Below, piece after piece: positions 51,918 through 61,688 of a stretch of DNA of 64,000 bases (positions within the stretch are counted from its first letter, which is position 1; every line of letters begins with the position of its first letter). The DNA lies in the NCBI GenBank assembly GCA_039821605.1, contig JBCBNV010000007.1, forward strand, positions 1 to 64,000, given 5' to 3'. Origin of the DNA: CALBPI01 sp039821605 (GTDB lineage Bacteria > Pseudomonadota > Gammaproteobacteria > Steroidobacterales > Woeseiaceae). The position numbers and the translations under genes are program-made. The notes below the pieces were generated by a model. It was not told the origin of the DNA. It did no database searches and worked only from the letters and a program-made list of their open reading frames with translations.

Positions 51918-52765
51918 ACGAGCACATCGAAGCACTGGCCGGACTGCTGGACGATGGCGGTCGCGTCGCGGTGCTCACGGGCGCCGGCTGCAGCACCGAC
52001 TCGGGCATCCCTGACTACCGCGACGACGACGGCGAGTGGAAACACGCGCGCCCGGTGATGTACGCGGACTTCATGGAACAGAGCGCCGTGCGTCAACGCT
52101 ACTGGGCCCGCAGCATGCTGGGCTGGCCCCGTATGAATGAGGCCCGGCCGGGCCGCGCGCACACGGCACTCGCGCGGCTCCAGCACGCGGGCCACATTGA
52201 GCGGCTGATCACACAAAACGTCGACGGTCTGCACCAGGCCGCAGGCAGTGAGGCCGTCATCGACCTGCACGGGCGTCTCGACGAAGTGGCCTGCCAGAGC
52301 TGCGGCCTCGTGCTGCCGCGCGCCGATTGGCAGGGCACGATTGCCGACGCCAATCGCGAGTTTCGTGCACTCGTCTCTTCGGTCCGCGAGGCGCCGGATG
52401 GCGACGCCATCATCGAGGGTGCCGACTACGGCGCGTTCGTCGTGCCCGCATGCCCGCGCTGCGAAGGCATCGTCAAACCCGAAGTCGTGTTCTTTGGCGA
52501 GAACGTACCACGCGAACGCGTCGACGCGGCCTACGCGGCCGTCTCGACTGCGCACGCGTTGCTCGTGGTCGGCTCGTCGCTCATGGTGTTCTCGGGCTTC
52601 CGCTTTGCGCGGCGCACGCGCGAACTCGACAAACCGCTCTTCATCATGAATCGTGGCCGAACCCGCGCCGACGACATCGCGACCGCCAAGATGTCAGCGG
52701 GGGCCGCGGAGGCGCTCGAGGCGCTCACCTCGGCCCTGGGCGTACCCGACGCCATCAGCGCCTGA
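51914..52765 (+). CDS. Sir2-family NAD-dependent protein deacylase
   Basis: 283 aa. NAD motifs VLTGAGCSTDSGIPDYR and ITQNVDGLHQAAG, catalytic His in DLHGRLDE (H119), zinc Cys pairs CQSC (127/130) and CPRC (180/183), and VVGSSLMVFSGF are all intact. It removes acyl groups from lysine using NAD. It shares a 4-base ATGA overlap with the RNA hydrolase, so the two are co-translated. Confidence 0.92.
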   Translation: MNEHIEALAGLLDDGGRVAVLTGAGCSTDSGIPDYRDDDGEWKHARPVMYADFMEQSAVRQRYWARSMLGWPRMNEARPGRAHTALARLQHAGHIERLITQNVDGLHQAAGSEAVIDLHGRLDEVACQSCGLVLPRADWQGTIADANREFRALVSSVREAPDGDAIIEGADYGAFVVPACPRCEGIVKPEVVFFGENVPRERVDAAYAAVSTAHALLVVGSSLMVFSGFRFARRTRELDKPLFIMNRGRTRADDIATAKMSAGAAEALEALTSALGVPDAISA

Positions 52766-52771
52766 GCGGCG

Positions 52772-53137
52772 TCAGCTCACGCGGCCCCGAAACAGCAGCA
52801 TCCCAAGGCCGAAGGCCATGCAGGCAATACCGGCCCAAATGGCGCCGATAAAGGCCACCTGCGCACCCAGCACAATGACGAATCCGGCAACGAGCACCGG
52901 CACGGATGGCGGCAACACGCTCGTCGGCGTGCGGCGCCAGCTGACGATGAGTACGAGGCCTGCGGCGAGCACGAGCACGAGCGCCACGGGCAACAACGCA
53001 AACTGCAACCAGGCCTCGTCCCAGCCCGTGCTGTCGACGATGAGCAGCATGAACACGAGCGCCGCGGCCGCACTGGCCACGAGCGCCAGGCCCAGCACAA
53101 GCCGCAGCGTCGCGCGGTTGCCGGGTAGCGCGTTCAT
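52772..53137 (-). CDS. Small four-helix membrane protein
   Basis: 121 aa with four predicted membrane segments (about 12-33, 43-66, 78-97, 100-116) and no family I recognise. It starts directly after the stop of the outer-membrane channel gene, so it belongs to the efflux operon; function unknown. It converges with the sirtuin gene, 6 bases apart. Confidence 0.7.
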   Translation of the reverse strand: MNALPGNRATLRLVLGLALVASAAAALVFMLLIVDSTGWDEAWLQFALLPVALVLVLAAGLVLIVSWRRTPTSVLPPSVPVLVAGFVIVLGAQVAFIGAIWAGIACMAFGLGMLLFRGRVS

Positions 53138-54550
53138 CTACGACCCGGCGCTGTCCCAGTCGCCGCCCAACGCCTTGTAGAGCCGGGTGGCGGCCAGCAG
53201 GACCTCGCCCTCGGCCGCCGCCAGCGCGTCGTCAACGGTGGCGAGCTGACGCTGCGCATCGAGCAGCGCCAGGTAGTCCAAGAGACCCTCGCGATACAGC
53301 CGTGCGGCGAGCGACTCGGCTTCGGCCGCCAGCACCTGCGCTTCGCGAACGGCGATGACCGCCTGGTTCGCGGCAGAATAGTCCGCGATCGCCGACTCAC
53401 TGTCGGCGAAGGCACTCAAGACCGCCTGCTCGTAGTTGGCGAGCGCCTCGCGCTGACGTGCGTCGGCGTCCGCCTGTGCCGCGCGCAGACGGCCGCCCTG
53501 AAATACGGGCCAGCGCAGAAACGGCACGATGCCAATGCTGCGTGCGTCGCCACTCAACAAATCGCTCGTGACACCCGCTTCGAAACCGCCGCTTGCGGAC
53601 AGTGTCAGGCTCGGGAAAAACGCCGCCGCCGCAACGCCCTGATCGGCCACGGCCGCGGCCAGCGAACGTTCCGCGGCGCGCACATCGGGGCGGCGACGCA
53701 GCACGTCGCTCTTCAGTCCGGCCGCGATGGCACCGGGGCCCGCAGGGTCCGGGGCACGCACCGTCAGTTCGAGCGCCGACGACTCGCTGCCCACGAGCAC
53801 AGCCAGCCGCTCAAGTGCGGCCTCTCGCGCGGCCACGAGCGGTGGCACCCGGCCCTTGAGTTCCGCCAGCGCCGACCCCGCGCGCACGGCATCGAGCCTG
53901 CGGCTCAGGCCCAGCCGGACTTTGCCTTCGATGATCGACAGCGACTCGCCCTGCAACGCAACGTTGCGCTCAGCTGCGATGACGCGGCGCGAAAACGTCT
54001 GCCAATCGGTGTAGGCCGACACGGTCTCGGCGGCGACCTGCAGGGCAACTGCCTCCGCCGCAGCAACGGCGGCCTGCGCCTGCGCGTCGGCGCGCTCGAC
54101 GCTGCGCCGGATGCCCCCTGCGAGATCGAGTTCCCAGCTGGCCTCGAGCGTGGCGTTGTAATACTCGCCGTCGCGCGGAATGACGCCCGAGCGGATCAGC
54201 TGCTCAGCCACGCGCGGCGTGACCAGGCTTTGTTCGAAATTGGTGTAACGCGCGTCGGCAACGACGGCGGGCAGCCGGGCACCAAACGCCGCACGGCGGC
54301 CCGCAACAGCAGCCTCGACGCGGGCCAGCGCCGCCTCCAGTTCCCGGTTTTGCTCCAGCGCCTGAGTCACGAGCGCCGCGAGCTTGGGATCGCCATAGTC
54401 GACCCACCAGCCCGCACCGTTGCCCGCTTCCGCGTCGACGCTCTGACGCCATTCGGCGTCGTCGCCGAACGTCGGCGCCTCATAGTCGGGACCGGCGGCG
54501 CAGCCGGCCAGTGCGGCCGCGCCCAGAATGATGACCGTCGCGCGTCTCAT
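53138..54550 (-). CDS. RND efflux outer-membrane channel (TolC/NodT type)
   Basis: 470 aa lipoprotein (signal ending LAGC, C17). ASWELDLAGGIRRSVERA and RRRPDVRAAERSLAAA with LFPSLTL-type strands are the duplicated OEP repeats that build the trimeric channel and periplasmic tunnel. The ATG lies within the stop of the pump gene (ATGA overlap), third gene of the efflux operon. Confidence 0.92.
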   Translation of the reverse strand: MRRATVIILGAAALAGCAAGPDYEAPTFGDDAEWRQSVDAEAGNGAGWWVDYGDPKLAALVTQALEQNRELEAALARVEAAVAGRRAAFGARLPAVVADARYTNFEQSLVTPRVAEQLIRSGVIPRDGEYYNATLEASWELDLAGGIRRSVERADAQAQAAVAAAEAVALQVAAETVSAYTDWQTFSRRVIAAERNVALQGESLSIIEGKVRLGLSRRLDAVRAGSALAELKGRVPPLVAAREAALERLAVLVGSESSALELTVRAPDPAGPGAIAAGLKSDVLRRRPDVRAAERSLAAAVADQGVAAAAFFPSLTLSASGGFEAGVTSDLLSGDARSIGIVPFLRWPVFQGGRLRAAQADADARQREALANYEQAVLSAFADSESAIADYSAANQAVIAVREAQVLAAEAESLAARLYREGLLDYLALLDAQRQLATVDDALAAAEGEVLLAATRLYKALGGDWDSAGS

Positions 54551-57500
54551 GCCGGCACCTCCGCGAGCGCCAGAGGTCGGCCGGTACGCTCGCCAATCAG
54601 GCACAGCAGCCGGTAGACGGCCGGCGTGAAAAACAGCGACAAGGTGATCGAAAACCCGACGCCGCCCGCGATGACGATGGCCAACGGCGGCCAGAACGTA
54701 CCCCCCGAGAGAATCAGCGGCACGAAGCCCCCGATGGTCGTAAACACCGTCGACACGATGTGGCGCGTCGCGCCGACCGTGGCCTCGACGATGCCCTCGC
54801 AGTCGCCGATGCAGGCACCGGCGTCCGAGCGGATCGCCGCGATTACGACGATGGTGCCGTTGATGGCGACACCGATGAGACCCGCGACGCCGATCACGGC
54901 GTTGAAGCCGCGCGCGTAGCCGCCAATCCAAAGCCCCAGCATGCCCAGCCCGACTGACAGGAAGGCGACGACGGCGATGACGCTAGCCAGACGGACGCTG
55001 CGGAACGACAGGATGATCGTGGCCAACATGAGCATGCCCAGGATCGGCAGGTAGGTGAGCAGATTGCCGATGGCATCGGCCTGAGCGTCACTGTCACCGG
55101 CCGCGCGAAGCGTGTAACCGGGTGGCAACTCGAAGCCCGCCTCATCAAGCGCAACGGAGATCGCGTTGGCGACATCGACGGCAAGCGCATCACGGGTGAT
55201 GTAACCCAGCACCTTGTTGGCACGAACGCTGTCGCGGCGCGAAATGCGGCCCGACTCGGGCGTCAACTCGAGCGCACCAATGTTCTGCGCGTCGATAACC
55301 CCGCCCCCTGTGACGAGTTTCGCCGCATTCAGCGAATCCAGCGCGTCGCGCGCGTCGGCACGGTAGCGAATGCGCACGGGCAGCTCTTCTCGGCCCTCAC
55401 GCACGGATCCGCCCGTGCGGCCCTCGAGACTGGCCTGCAATTGCCCCGCGACGGCGTCGAGCGTCAGCCCGGCCTGGCGCACGGCGATCTCATCGGCAAC
55501 GAATGACAATTTGGGCTCACCGCCCGTGATCGACGATCGCGTCTGCACGATATCGGGAATGGTGTGCATCACCCGCCGCGCCTCATTGCCAAGCCGAATG
55601 AGCTCGCCCACGTCTGGGCCTTCGATCGTGAAGCCAACGGGCGCCTCGACGGGCGGGCCCTGCGAGTACGGGTTGACGACGATCCGGGCGTCGGGGAACG
55701 CGTCGGACAGCTCAGCGCCAAGCACGCGCGTCAGCGCATCGGCACTCTCGACCGTGTCCGTAAACACCACGGCCTGGGCGTAGGCCGGGTTGTTTCGATT
55801 GCGCATGATGCGGTTGTAGTAAATGGTCGGGAAGCTGTGACCGACGAGCCAGTGCACATCGGTGATACCCGACTCGCGAGACAGCCGTGCGTCGATCTCA
55901 CGCGTCAGGTCGTTCGTGGCGTCAACCGACGTGCCGGAGGGCATCCAGAGCTGGATTTCGAACTGATCGCGATCCGCCGTCGGGAAAAACTCCTGCCCCA
56001 GCGTGCCGGCGAGCATGAAGCCCGAGATCGGCAGCACCAGGCAGGCCACGAGCGTGACGACGGGACGACGCACAGCCGCGGTGACCAGCTTCCGGTAACG
56101 CCGCGCGAGTCGCTCGTTGCTCGCGCCGTCGCTCCACCAATGGCGCTGCTGGCCGGGCTCGCAACGGCGAATGAAGCGTGCCGCAAGCGCCGGTATTACA
56201 GTCACGGCGAGCACGAACGAGGCTGTGAGCGCCAGCACCACGGAAATGGCGATGGGGCCCACAAAGTCGCCCATGGCACCGGGCAGCAGGAACACGGGCA
56301 TGAAGCCGAGCACAGTGGTCAGCGTCGAGGCCAGCAGCGGCACAAAGAGGTGACTCACGGCGTGGCGCAGCGCGGCTTTGCGCTCACTGCCCGCATCGAG
56401 ATATTTCTTGACCTCGTCGGTCATGACGATGGCGGCATCGATGAGCAGCCCGATCGCGACGATCATGCCGAAAATCGACATCTGGTGGATCTGCTGGCCG
56501 GCAGGGCCCAGGCCAAACACCGTGATCGATGCCGACAGCGGCAACGCCGAACCGACAATGAGTGCGGCGCGCCAGCCCATGCCGACGAACACGACGAGCA
56601 TGACAACGACAGCACCGGCCATGAGGTTGCCACCGAGCGTCGTGAGCCGGGCCTCGGTGTAACGGCTCTGATCGAAAACGATCGTGGCCTCAGCGCCCGC
56701 GCCGAGCTGTTCATTGAAGGCGTGCACGGCTTCGCGCGCCCGCACGGCCCAGCGGTCGAGACGAATGTCGGCGTCGGTGCGCACGCCGAGCAGCACGCTT
56801 CGCGAGCCATTGGTCCAGGCAATTTCCTCGGCGGGCTCGCGCCAGCCGCGCCGCACGTCGGCGATGTCACCGAGGCGGATCGCGCCACCGCTCTGATTCT
56901 GTACCAGGGGCGTGTTGGCAACCGTTGCCGCCGAATCAAACTCGCCCTCGACTTCGAGGAACAGGTTGCGGTTGCTGTTGCGCAGCGCACCGGCAGGCAG
57001 CTTCGGGTCACCCGCGGCAACAAGCCGCGAGACATCGGCGGCCGTGAGCCCCATCTGCGCAAGCGTCTCGGGATCTACGGTAACGCTGATCTCTTCTTCG
57101 GGCTCACCGTAGTAGCGCACGATGTCCGTCCCCGACAGCGCGCGCAGCTCTTCTGCGAGCTGGTCCGAGATGCGGTACATGAGCCCCAGCGGCGGCTCGC
57201 CGGGCTGGGTCCAGCGCACGGCAACCAGAATGCTGAAGGCAACAGCCTCGATCTTGTCGTCGAACACCGGCTCGAGCGCCCCTTCGGGTAAGTCCGGCAC
57301 CGTGTCACTGATGCGGTCGCGGATTTTCGAGAAGACCTGTTCGTTCTCGCCCGGGCCAATGTCATCGGCGAGCTCGATCGACAGCGATGAGATGCCGTTG
57401 CGCGAGGTCGACTCGATCTTCTTGATCTCGTTGAGTTCCTCGAGCGCGTCCTCGAGCTTCTCCGTCACCAGCGCCTCGACGCGCTCCGCCGACGCGCCAG

Positions 57501-57684
57501 GCAGCAGCGTAATGACGTTGGGGTAGCGGTTGGTAATGCGCGGGTCTTCGATCCGCGGCAGGTTGGACAGTGACGACCAGCCTGCGAGCAACACGATGAT
57601 AATCGTGAGCCAGAGCAGGTAGCCGTTCTCGTACAGACGTTCGGCGGCGCGCGAGACGCCGCTCTTTCTGCCGCGCGGCTTCAT
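54547..57684 (-). CDS. RND-family efflux pump (inner-membrane subunit)
   Basis: 1045 aa, full length. An N-terminal helix (YLLWLTIIIVLLAGW), porter domain (LPGASAERVEALVTEKLED), TM4 segment (AIGLLIDAAIVMTDEVKKY, D416) and C-terminal GLIGVAINGTIVVIAAIR fit the hydrophobe/drug RND group. In AcrB the TM4 pair is Asp-Asp (407/408); here it is D416-A417, so only one is kept, which occurs in other subgroups. It works with the adaptor and channel on either side and is driven by the proton gradient. Substrate unknown. Confidence 0.93.
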   Translation of the reverse strand: MKPRGRKSGVSRAAERLYENGYLLWLTIIIVLLAGWSSLSNLPRIEDPRITNRYPNVITLLPGASAERVEALVTEKLEDALEELNEIKKIESTSRNGISSLSIELADDIGPGENEQVFSKIRDRISDTVPDLPEGALEPVFDDKIEAVAFSILVAVRWTQPGEPPLGLMYRISDQLAEELRALSGTDIVRYYGEPEEEISVTVDPETLAQMGLTAADVSRLVAAGDPKLPAGALRNSNRNLFLEVEGEFDSAATVANTPLVQNQSGGAIRLGDIADVRRGWREPAEEIAWTNGSRSVLLGVRTDADIRLDRWAVRAREAVHAFNEQLGAGAEATIVFDQSRYTEARLTTLGGNLMAGAVVVMLVVFVGMGWRAALIVGSALPLSASITVFGLGPAGQQIHQMSIFGMIVAIGLLIDAAIVMTDEVKKYLDAGSERKAALRHAVSHLFVPLLASTLTTVLGFMPVFLLPGAMGDFVGPIAISVVLALTASFVLAVTVIPALAARFIRRCEPGQQRHWWSDGASNERLARRYRKLVTAAVRRPVVTLVACLVLPISGFMLAGTLGQEFFPTADRDQFEIQLWMPSGTSVDATNDLTREIDARLSRESGITDVHWLVGHSFPTIYYNRIMRNRNNPAYAQAVVFTDTVESADALTRVLGAELSDAFPDARIVVNPYSQGPPVEAPVGFTIEGPDVGELIRLGNEARRVMHTIPDIVQTRSSITGGEPKLSFVADEIAVRQAGLTLDAVAGQLQASLEGRTGGSVREGREELPVRIRYRADARDALDSLNAAKLVTGGGVIDAQNIGALELTPESGRISRRDSVRANKVLGYITRDALAVDVANAISVALDEAGFELPPGYTLRAAGDSDAQADAIGNLLTYLPILGMLMLATIILSFRSVRLASVIAVVAFLSVGLGMLGLWIGGYARGFNAVIGVAGLIGVAINGTIVVIAAIRSDAGACIGDCEGIVEATVGATRHIVSTVFTTIGGFVPLILSGGTFWPPLAIVIAGGVGFSITLSLFFTPAVYRLLCLIGERTGRPLALAEVPA

Positions 57685-58844
57685 GGCGTTTCTACCTCTG
57701 CATCGTTTTCGGCGCGCAGCTGTGGCGCAATACGGACGCCCTGTCCCGCGACCACGCGGTGCAAGCCACCACCGACAATCGTGTCACCGTCTTCGAGGGC
57801 ACCGCGCACGAAGACGCGATCGGCCTCCTGGTAGATGATCTCGACGGGGCGGCGCTCGAGCACATGCGTCGCACCCGTGCGCTTGGCCGCCTCGGCGTCG
57901 CTATTGTCACGGTCGCCCTCGCGCACGGCGAGTACGTTCCAGACCCCGCGCGCGCCTTCGGTCAGCGCGTCGACGGGTACCCAGAAGCCGGTGTCACGGA
58001 CGGTGCGGTCAAAACGCAATTCGGCGATGTCGCCCACTCGGGCCGGGGCGCCGTCATCGAGCTCGAGGATGACTTCGATGGCGCGCGTGCGCAGGTCGCG
58101 TCGCGCGATGACCGCACCCACGGTTGCCGCCGCAGCGCGGCCGTCGATATCGAGTTCGACGCGCGCGCCTTTGGCGAGCGAGTCGACCACATCACCCGTA
58201 ACAGACAGCCGCACCTCAAGTGATGCGGCCTCCTGGACTTCAATCACGGCCTGGCCGGCGCCGAGCACCTGCCCTTCGTCGGCGAAGCGGCCCACGACGG
58301 CCGCATCGTACGGGGCGCGGATTTCGGACTTGGCAAGGTCGATTTCGATACGTTGCAACTGTGCCTTGGCGGCGATGGCCGCGGCCTCGGAGCGCTGCGA
58401 GCGCTCGCGCGCCTCATCGACTTCCTGGACTGACACGCCGTCGAACTCGAGTGCGCCCTCGACACGCTTGAGCGTGGCCTGCGCCAGTTCGGCCTGAGCC
58501 AGCGACTGATCCACGGCCGCACGGGCCTCCGCGCGTGCGGCGATAAGGCGCGCCGTGTCGAGCCGCGCCAGCACCGCGCCTGCACGCACTGTTGCGCCCT
58601 CATCAACGAGAACGGCGGCCAGTTCGCCACCCAGCTCGAAGCCCAGCGATGAACGCCGCGCGGCCTCAACCTGGCCATTGAAACGTTGGGCGACCTGATA
58701 ACTGTCCACTTCGGAGGCCGTGTAGGGCGCAATGGCCAGCGCGCTGGGCGCCTGGGGCGGCGGCGGCGCCTCGCCACACGCGGCGAGCAGGGTCAGGCAG
58801 GCAATGGCCGGAATCAACCGGATGGGGCGCAAAAACGGGCGCAT
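57681..58844 (-). CDS. RND efflux periplasmic adaptor lipoprotein
   Basis: 387 aa. Lipoprotein signal ending LLAAC (C23), lipoyl/barrel-sandwich halves (SLGFELGGELAAVLVDEGATV and IRAPYDAAVVGRFADEGQVL), an alpha-hairpin (about 100-170) and beta-barrel. It bridges the pump and the outer-membrane channel. I chose the ATG at 58844 because AGAGGA precedes it; an ATG eight codons earlier lacks the signal start. First gene of the operon. Confidence 0.92.
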   Translation of the reverse strand: MRPFLRPIRLIPAIACLTLLAACGEAPPPPQAPSALAIAPYTASEVDSYQVAQRFNGQVEAARRSSLGFELGGELAAVLVDEGATVRAGAVLARLDTARLIAARAEARAAVDQSLAQAELAQATLKRVEGALEFDGVSVQEVDEARERSQRSEAAAIAAKAQLQRIEIDLAKSEIRAPYDAAVVGRFADEGQVLGAGQAVIEVQEAASLEVRLSVTGDVVDSLAKGARVELDIDGRAAAATVGAVIARRDLRTRAIEVILELDDGAPARVGDIAELRFDRTVRDTGFWVPVDALTEGARGVWNVLAVREGDRDNSDAEAAKRTGATHVLERRPVEIIYQEADRVFVRGALEDGDTIVGGGLHRVVAGQGVRIAPQLRAENDAEVETP

Positions 58845-58897
58845 GTCAGAGTCCTCTTGGGGGTGCACGCCGCAGTGGCGTGTGGAGGCGTAGGTGA

Positions 58898-58913
58898 TAT
58901 ACTAGACGGTATA
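58898..58913. promoter_or_regulatory. Candidate TetR operator in the divergent efflux/TetR promoter
   Basis: TATAC-N6-GTATA, a perfect 5+5 inverted repeat between the divergent adaptor and TetR genes. It overlaps a -10-like TATACT on the plus strand. ACTG-TC-CAGT near 58941-58950 is a second small palindrome. Confidence 0.5.
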
Positions 58914-58955
58914 GTTTGATATTAGACAAGCATTACGGAACTGTCCAGTTTGATT

Positions 58956-59606
58956 ATGAGCGAGGCCTTCTCCAACAGCGATCCAACCCCGACGCGTGCC
59001 GGCCGCCCAAAGAGCGACAGCAAGCGCGTCGCGATCATGCGCGCGGCCACGGGCCACTTCATGAGCGAGGGTTACGAGCGCACCTCCATGGACGCCATTG
59101 CCACAGCGGCCGGGGTGTCGAAGCAGACCGTCTACTCGCACTTTGCGAACAAGGACGCGCTGTTTCGCGAGTGCATCCTGACCAAGATCCGGCGCTACGG
59201 GCTCGACATGAAGGACTTTGCGGACGAGACACCGCTGCGCGAGGTCCTCGAGACGACGGCGCGCCGGTTCCTCGATTTGCTGTCGGACGAGGACGTCGTG
59301 TCCATGTACCGGTTGCTCATCGCCGAGACCACAGCCTTTCCGAAGCTCGCCTACGCGTTTTGGGAAACGGGCCCCGAACAGACCATCGCCGCCATCTCGC
59401 ACGTGCTCAGTGAGCGCAACGCGCGCGGCGAGTGCCATATTGACGACCCCAAACGGGCCGCCAGCGATTTTTTGTGTCTTGTTGAATCGCATTACCTAAA
59501 GCGCCGCCTCATGCGCCACATCACGGATATCGACCCCGACGAGCGCGAGGCGCACGTGTCGCGGTGTGTTGATCAAGTACTGCGCTTGCACGATCATCGC
59601 GGCTGA
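58956..59606 (+). CDS. TetR-family regulator of the efflux operon
   Basis: 216 aa. The N-terminal helix-turn-helix reads MRAATGHFMSEGYERTSMDAIATAAGVSKQTVYSHFANKDALF (only partly quoted here as one motif: AAGVSKQTVYSHFANKD). The C-terminal ligand domain resembles the AcrR/YfiR type. It is divergent from the efflux genes by 111 bases, a layout in which it usually represses both. I chose the ATG at 58956; a TTG two codons upstream is less likely. Confidence 0.9.
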   Translation: MSEAFSNSDPTPTRAGRPKSDSKRVAIMRAATGHFMSEGYERTSMDAIATAAGVSKQTVYSHFANKDALFRECILTKIRRYGLDMKDFADETPLREVLETTARRFLDLLSDEDVVSMYRLLIAETTAFPKLAYAFWETGPEQTIAAISHVLSERNARGECHIDDPKRAASDFLCLVESHYLKRRLMRHITDIDPDEREAHVSRCVDQVLRLHDHRG

Positions 59607-59627
59607 TTGCTCGTCCGGAATGTTTGA

Positions 59628-60740
59628 ATGACTCGCGTGTTACTGGGCTTTGTCGCCCTGTTTCTCGTCGCCCTGCTTGTCGTGCGCCTGATCTACGGCG
59701 GGGGGCGTCCTTACCCTGATGTCGTCATTCAGCAGGGCTCGGATGCAACCCGCACGGAAATCGTGTTCGAGTACCCCGAGCCCATCGGGGGTGTCGCGGT
59801 CGCCGGCAACGACCGTGTGTATTTCACGGTGCACTCGGCCTCGCGCCCGCAGGGCAACCAGCTGCTTGCGATCAAAGACGGGATCGCCCAGCCGTTTCCC
59901 GACGGGGCCGCGCAGCAGGATGACTTCATCACGCCCCTGGGGCTGGCGCTCGACGGCAACAACCGCCTCTGGGTGCTCGATCACGGCAAACACGGCACGT
60001 CGCCCGCTCGCCTCATGGCTTTTGACGCCGATTCCGGCGAGCGCGTTCACGAGCACACGTTCGATGGCGCCATCGCGCCCCGCGGCAGCTTCCTGCAGGC
60101 GCTGGCGGTCACACGCGACGGTGCCACGGTGTATGTGGCGGACACGAGCCTGTTCCGGCGGCGACCGGCGCTCATCGTCTATGACGTGGCGACGGGTACC
60201 GCCCGGCGCGTGCTCGAGCGCAGCATGCCGGTGACGAGCCAGGGCTTTCTCATCGAAGCACGCGGCAAGCGCATGCAGTTCTTCGGCGGTCTGTTTTCGG
60301 TCATGCCCGGCGTCGCTGGCCTTGCGCTCGACGCCGACGAGCGCTGGCTGTACCTGGCCGCCACGTCGCACGATGGCTTGTACCGCATTGCGACCGAAAT
60401 GTTGGGTGACCCCGAGGTTGCGCCACAGACCCTTGCCGGCAGCATCGAGCGCTACAGCGACAAACCGCTGAGCGCTGGCTTGACCGTGACCGGCGCGGGA
60501 GACCTTCTGGTTACCGATGTCCAGCATGGTTCGATCATTCGCGTTGCGAACGATCGTCGGCCGCGCGCGTTCGCCGCACCGGATGGCCTGCGCTGGCCCT
60601 CGGGCGTGGCCGTCAGCGACGACGGCGCGCTCTGGTATGGCGACAGCGCGCTGCAGGACTACCTGTTTGGCGACCCCGAGCAGGTCGAGGCCGGGGCGCC
60701 CTATCGCATCTATCGCACCCGCACCGAACCGGCGCCCTGA
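59628..60740 (+). CDS. Membrane-anchored yellow/MRJP-like beta-propeller protein
   Basis: 370 aa. One N-terminal membrane segment (MTRVLLGFVALFLVALLVV) then repeated propeller blades (LGLALDGNNRLWVLDHGKHG, FLQALAVTRDGATVYVADTS, GVAGLALDADERWLYLAATS, LVTDVQHGSIIRV) as in major royal jelly/yellow proteins and SMP-30 relatives. Probably periplasmic; ligand unknown. The EamA gene begins immediately after its stop. Confidence 0.8.
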   Translation: MTRVLLGFVALFLVALLVVRLIYGGGRPYPDVVIQQGSDATRTEIVFEYPEPIGGVAVAGNDRVYFTVHSASRPQGNQLLAIKDGIAQPFPDGAAQQDDFITPLGLALDGNNRLWVLDHGKHGTSPARLMAFDADSGERVHEHTFDGAIAPRGSFLQALAVTRDGATVYVADTSLFRRRPALIVYDVATGTARRVLERSMPVTSQGFLIEARGKRMQFFGGLFSVMPGVAGLALDADERWLYLAATSHDGLYRIATEMLGDPEVAPQTLAGSIERYSDKPLSAGLTVTGAGDLLVTDVQHGSIIRVANDRRPRAFAAPDGLRWPSGVAVSDDGALWYGDSALQDYLFGDPEQVEAGAPYRIYRTRTEPAP

Positions 60741-61631
60741 GTGCCCACGGCGTTGATCTACGCCGCGGTCGTGCTCATCTGGGGCTCGACCTGGATCATG
60801 ATCACGTTCCAGCTCGGGACTGTGTCGCCACAGGCGTCGCTGGTGTACCGCTTCGCGCTGGCGGCCATCGCGCTCGTGATCTTCGGCCTGATTCGTGGCC
60901 GGCGGTTACGCATCACGCGCGCCGAAGTACCCATGGTCGCGACCCAGGGCGTGTTCATGTTTTCGGCCAACTACTACTTCGTCTACCACGGCACCGAGTA
61001 CGTCCCGAGCGGGCTCGTGGCCGTGCTGTTCACGGCGATGGTGGTCATGAACCTCATCAATGAACGCCTGTTTTTCGGCACGCCGATCCGACTGAGTGCC
61101 GTGGTCGCCAGCGCGCTGTCGCTGGCCGGGATCGGCATGATGTTCTGGCCCGAGGTCAGCCAGCTCACGCTGGCCGACGACGCCGTGCGCGGAGCGGGGC
61201 TGATTCTCATGGGGGCACTCATGGCGTCCCTGGGCAACATGGCCGCCATCGTCAATACGCGGCGGCGCCTGCCCGTCGTCGCCGTCAATGCCCACGGGAT
61301 GGCCATCGGCGCCGTCTGCTCGGCCATCTTCGCCGTTGTGCTCGGTGAGCCCTTCTCGTTCGACTGGCGCATCCCCTACGTCGGCTCGCTGCTGTTCCTG
61401 GCGATACCCGGGACGGCGATCGCATTCGGGCTCTACCTGGTCCTGCTCGACCGCATCGGCGCGGCAAAATCGGCCTACACGTCGGTCATGCTGCCTGTGG
61501 TAGCGCTTGTCATTTCCACGCTTTTCGAGGACTACCGGTGGTCGGCGCTGGCGCTCGCGGGGCTCGTGATCGCCGTGGCGGGCAATGCGCTGGCGCTCGC
61601 AAGCAAAGGCGAAGCGAAGCAACACGCTTGA
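60741..61631 (+). CDS. EamA-family (DMT) transporter
   Basis: 296 aa with about ten membrane segments in two five-helix EamA repeats (ALIYAAVVLIWGSTWIMI and GAGLILMGALMASLGNMAAI). Members export amino acids or other metabolites across the inner membrane. It starts with GTG directly after the TGA of the preceding gene, so the two are translationally linked. Confidence 0.9.
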   Translation: MPTALIYAAVVLIWGSTWIMITFQLGTVSPQASLVYRFALAAIALVIFGLIRGRRLRITRAEVPMVATQGVFMFSANYYFVYHGTEYVPSGLVAVLFTAMVVMNLINERLFFGTPIRLSAVVASALSLAGIGMMFWPEVSQLTLADDAVRGAGLILMGALMASLGNMAAIVNTRRRLPVVAVNAHGMAIGAVCSAIFAVVLGEPFSFDWRIPYVGSLLFLAIPGTAIAFGLYLVLLDRIGAAKSAYTSVMLPVVALVISTLFEDYRWSALALAGLVIAVAGNALALASKGEAKQHA

Positions 61632-61688
61632 TTGCGCGGGCTGAGCCCGTAGCATTCGCACCCATCTTCATTCGAACAGGGGACGATC

